14,334 nt of DNA from NCBI GenBank assembly GCA_964628185.1, contig CAZVLQ010000033.1:1-14334 (forward strand). The letters run 5' to 3'. The position numbers and the translations under genes were made by a program. Below, in pieces: positions 12,323 to 14,334 of the stretch (positions are counted from its first letter, which is position 1; each line of letters opens with the position of its first letter). This stretch comes from CAZVLQ01 sp964628185. Its GTDB lineage: Bacteria > Pseudomonadota > Zetaproteobacteria > Mariprofundales > Mariprofundaceae. The notes below the pieces were generated by a model that was not told where the DNA came from, did no database searches, and saw only the letters and a program-made list of their open reading frames with translations.

Positions 12323-13387
12323 ATGGCTGAACTGAAGAACGATTTATTTTTACGAGCCTGCCTCAGGCAGGATGTTGAGCGCACGCCGGTGTGGATGATG
12401 CGCCAGGCCGGTCGCTATCTGGCGGAATACCGCAAGACCAGGCGACGGGCGGGCGGTTTTCTCGACCTGTGCAAAACGCCCGAGCTGGCCTGCGAGGTTT
12501 CCATTCAGCCGGTTGAAATCGTCGGCGTGGACGCGGCCATCATGTTTTCGGATATTCTGGTTATACCTGAGGCCATGGGTATGCAGTTGACATTTGGTGC
12601 GGGTGAAGGGCCAAAATTTCCGCATCCGGTACGCACCCGTGCTGATGTTGAATCGTTGCCCGTGCCGGATCCGGAGGACAGGCTAGATTATGTCATGGCA
12701 ACGATCCGCCTGATCCGCAAGGCGCTGGCCGGTCGCGTGCCCCTGATCGGCTTTGCCGGTTCGCCCTGGACGCTGGCGACCTATATGGTTGAAGGCGGCG
12801 GCTCGAAGACCTATGCCGGGATCAAGGCGCTGGCATTCAATGAACCGGAAACCATGCATCTGCTGCTGGAGAAGCTCGCCGATGCCGTTGCGGCCTATCT
12901 CAATGCCCAGATTGCCAATGGCGTACAGGCCGTACAGATTTTTGATACATGGGGCGGTATCCTGACAACGCGTGATTACCGGGAATTCTCCCTGCAATAC
13001 ATGCAGCGGATTATCGAGCATCTTGTCCGTGAAAGTGAAGGGCGGCGCGTGCCGGTGATCCTCTACACCAAGGGGGGTATGGGCTGGCTGGAGGATATTG
13101 CCGCCAGCGGCTGCGATGTGGTCGGGCTGGACTGGACGATTGACATGGATGTAGCGAAGCAGCGTATCGGCGCCACGGTGGCATTGCAGGGCAACATGGA
13201 CCCGACGATGCTGTATGCCAGGCCTGAACGCATCCGCGCGGAGGTGAAGGATATCCTGGCCCGTTTCGGCGAAGGCTCCGGCCATGTGTTCAATCTTGGT
13301 CACGGCATCATGCCGGATGTGCCGGTAGAGCATGCCAGGGCCTTTATTCAGGCCGTGAAGGAAGAGTCCGTCGTCTATCACGGCTGA
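12323..13387 (+). CDS. hemE: Uroporphyrinogen III decarboxylase
   Basis: The 354-residue protein has the same length as E. coli HemE, which removes four carboxyl groups from uroporphyrinogen III to make coproporphyrinogen III in haem synthesis. Visible are WMMRQAGRYLAEYR (24-37, substrate-binding Arg), FSDIL with the catalytic D77, GFAGSPWTLATYM (143-155, with Y154), FDTWGG, and GHGIMPDVP near the C-terminus. The ATG is one base after the thiG stop with no clear Shine-Dalgarno, so translation probably couples to thiG. The frame extending upstream to 12218 lies in thiG and is not used. A separate promoter follows its stop codon, so the operon likely ends here, though no terminator hairpin is visible. 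Confidence 0.98.
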   Translation: MAELKNDLFLRACLRQDVERTPVWMMRQAGRYLAEYRKTRRRAGGFLDLCKTPELACEVSIQPVEIVGVDAAIMFSDILVIPEAMGMQLTFGAGEGPKFPHPVRTRADVESLPVPDPEDRLDYVMATIRLIRKALAGRVPLIGFAGSPWTLATYMVEGGGSKTYAGIKALAFNEPETMHLLLEKLADAVAAYLNAQIANGVQAVQIFDTWGGILTTRDYREFSLQYMQRIIEHLVRESEGRRVPVILYTKGGMGWLEDIAASGCDVVGLDWTIDMDVAKQRIGATVALQGNMDPTMLYARPERIRAEVKDILARFGEGSGHVFNLGHGIMPDVPVEHARAFIQAVKEESVVYHG

Positions 13388-13418
13388 TTGATGCAATATT
13401 TACAGCACAGGCTATAAT
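13388..13418 (+). promoter_or_regulatory. Probable promoter of the small BFD-like gene
   Basis: A perfect TATAAT (13413-13418) lies 32 bases before the start codon. TTGATG (13388-13393), directly after the hemE stop, could be the -35 at a long 19-base spacing. Confidence 0.55.
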
Positions 13419-13450
13419 GCTTCCTGAACAGGTGGTTCGAGAGGGTCGGG

Positions 13451-13690
13451 ATGAGTGAAGACAAGCCGGTGAATATGTGCGCGTGCCTGAACAGGACGTT
13501 CGCCCAGTTGAGAGAGCTTGGCAGCCTGGAGGCGGCCAGGGCGGCCGGCGCCGGAGTGGAGTGCTGCGGCTGTCTGCCCTATCTCAAGATCGTGTTTGAG
13601 ACCGGCGAGACCGAATTCGCCATCACGGATCCGCGCATTGATTACAGCGTTTTAAAAAATCCGAAGTCCTCATTGTACGAAGCGCAATAA
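13451..13690 (+). CDS. Small BFD-like [2Fe-2S] cysteine protein
   Basis: This 79-residue soluble protein has cysteines in a CxC...CCxC arrangement (C10, C12, C38, C39, C41). The spacing of CxC and CxxC (C38-C41) matches the BFD-like [2Fe-2S] fold known from bacterioferritin-associated ferredoxin and the NirB/NifU middle domain: NMCACLNRTFAQLRELG, then ARAAGAGVECCGCLPYL. The C-terminal part (KIVFETGETEFAI) is outside the motif. GAGGG lies 5 bases before the ATG. Partner and role are unknown; iron storage, iron release or a regulatory cluster are possible. It has its own promoter and lies between hemE and the tRNA operon, so it need not act with either. Confidence 0.7.
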   Translation: MSEDKPVNMCACLNRTFAQLRELGSLEAARAAGAGVECCGCLPYLKIVFETGETEFAITDPRIDYSVLKNPKSSLYEAQ

Positions 13691-13703
13691 CAAATCCATC
13701 TTC

Positions 13704-13731
13704 TTGAGTTCCCGCATCGACTCCGTATGAT
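13704..13731 (+). promoter_or_regulatory. Promoter of the tRNA-tufB operon
   Basis: TTGAGT (13704-13709), 16 bases, TATGAT (13726-13731), then a GC-rich discriminator GCGGCTCC. Such discriminators are typical of stable-RNA promoters under stringent control by ppGpp. A 7-bp inverted repeat (13712-13718 with 13729-13735) overlaps the spacer and -10 box. Confidence 0.7.
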
Positions 13732-13742
13732 GCGGCTCCCTG

Positions 13743-13818
13743 GCCGGCGTAGCTCAGCTGGTAGAGCAGCTGATTTGTAATCAGCAGGTCGTAGGTTCGA
13801 TCCCTATCGCCGGCTCCA
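13743..13818 (+). tRNA. thrU: tRNA-Thr(TGT)
   Basis: Seven-base acceptor pairs (13743-13749 with 13808-13814), CCA encoded at 13816-13818, anticodon loop TTTGTAA with TGT, T-loop GGTTCGATCC. First of four tRNAs in the same order as E. coli thrU-tyrU-glyT-thrT. Confidence 0.97.
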
Positions 13819-13905
13819 GGGATTCCCCGTACGGGTGGAAACTTGTTGACAGTCGCGGCCATTTGAGGACAATCGCGCGCCTTCCGAATCCGGGGCGCGG
13901 GTTAT

Positions 13906-13990
13906 GGAGAGGTTCCCGAGCGGTCAAAGGGGGCAGACTGTAAATCTGCTGGCTCAGCCTTCGTTGGTTCGAATCCAGCCCTCTCCACCA
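13906..13990 (+). tRNA. tyrU: tRNA-Tyr(GTA)
   Basis: 85 bases with the long variable arm of tRNA-Tyr. Acceptor GGAGAGG (13906-13912) pairs with CCTCTCC (13980-13986), A73 follows and CCA is encoded. The anticodon loop CTGTAAA gives GTA. Confidence 0.97.
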
Positions 13991-14029
13991 TATTGGGCCG
14001 CTGGAATCCGGGCCGGGCTTGGGGTCAGT

Positions 14030-14103
14030 GCGGGTGTAGTTCAACGGTAGAACCCCAGCCTTCCAAGCTGGTAGTACGGGTTCGATTCCCGTCACCCGCT
14101 CCA
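14030..14103 (+). tRNA. glyT: tRNA-Gly(TCC)
   Basis: 74 bases. Acceptor GCGGGTG pairs with CACCCGC, CCA encoded at 14101-14103, anticodon loop CTTCCAA giving TCC. Position three of the conserved cluster. Confidence 0.97.
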
Positions 14104-14142
14104 GCCAGTCCTCCCGGGAGGCATGGCCGAAGCAGGCTATGG

Positions 14143-14217
<75 letters not shown>

Positions 14218-14290
14218 CTGCACGGGATTGCGGATTTGGTGCCCTTGCGGGGTGTGGTAGAACATTTGATTCTGGAAAGAGGAGCAAGCG

Positions 14291-14334
14291 ATGGCGAAGG
14301 CGAAATACGAGCGGACGAAGCCGCACGTGAACAT
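14291..14334 (+). CDS. tufB: Elongation factor Tu, 5' end only
   Basis: Only the first 14 codons are in the window. They read MAKAKYERTKPHVN, the standard N-terminus of EF-Tu, the GTPase that brings aminoacyl-tRNA to the ribosome. GGAG (14281-14284) lies 6 bases before the ATG. The position 73 bases after thrT is that of tufB in E. coli, so the symbol rests on gene order. The gene is cut by the window end. Confidence 0.95.
   Translation, partial: MAKAKYERTKPHVN

Noticed and set aside
13712..13735. Hairpin before the first tRNA as a terminator of the BFD-like gene
   Set aside because: The loop is 10 bases, there is no T-run, and the region matches a promoter better.
14218..14290. Separate tufB promoter between thrT and tufB
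   Set aside because: Only TTGCGG with a poor GATTCT at 17 bases is found; read-through from the tRNA promoter is the known arrangement.

Overview
The window reads as a chromosomal segment of a GC-rich gammaproteobacterium. The clearest marker is the right end, where tRNA-Thr(TGT), tRNA-Tyr(GTA), tRNA-Gly(TCC), tRNA-Thr(GGT) and the start of an EF-Tu gene follow in the order of the E. coli thrU-tyrU-glyT-thrT-tufB operon. A class A RNase P RNA gene, an Hda-like DnaA homologue, a PerM-type transporter and an SspB-like protein fit the same lineage. I cannot name the genus.

Left part (1-2040): a terminator of an unseen gene, a short stretch of nested repeats, then a decayed mazEF-type toxin-antitoxin locus, a LOG-family nucleotide hydrolase gene on the plus strand, and facing it a second, intact and AT-rich MazEF-type module on the minus strand. 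The intact module has a near-consensus promoter, a palindromic operator and an apparently leaderless antitoxin mRNA. This is the accessory-looking part of the window.

Middle part (2069-6350): a compact minus-strand run, read from right to left. It starts with the RNase P RNA gene rnpB, followed by an sspB-like ClpXP adaptor gene whose ribosome binding site lies in a hairpin. Next come a DUF2066 exported protein, a CDP-alcohol phosphatidyltransferase, an AI-2E/PerM transporter and a divergent hda; the last four genes overlap by 4 bases at each junction. Upstream of rnpB lies a minus-strand gene for a predicted outer-membrane beta-barrel with a strong Fur box, divergent from a DAHP synthase gene (first step of the shikimate pathway).

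Right part (8345-14334): an intergenic stretch of 7-base repeats separates the DAHP synthase gene from a converging minus-strand cluster: TPR protein, aroQ, accB, accC (transcribed in that order). Divergent from it are thiS-thiG (thiazole synthesis) and hemE (uroporphyrinogen decarboxylase), then a small BFD-like cysteine protein with its own promoter, and the tRNA-tufB operon. The genes on the right are ordinary housekeeping genes. The points worth a second look are the paired toxin-antitoxin loci, the SD-sequestering hairpin behind rnpB, the degenerate Hda, the Fur-controlled barrel protein, the heptad repeats and the unclear thiS start.
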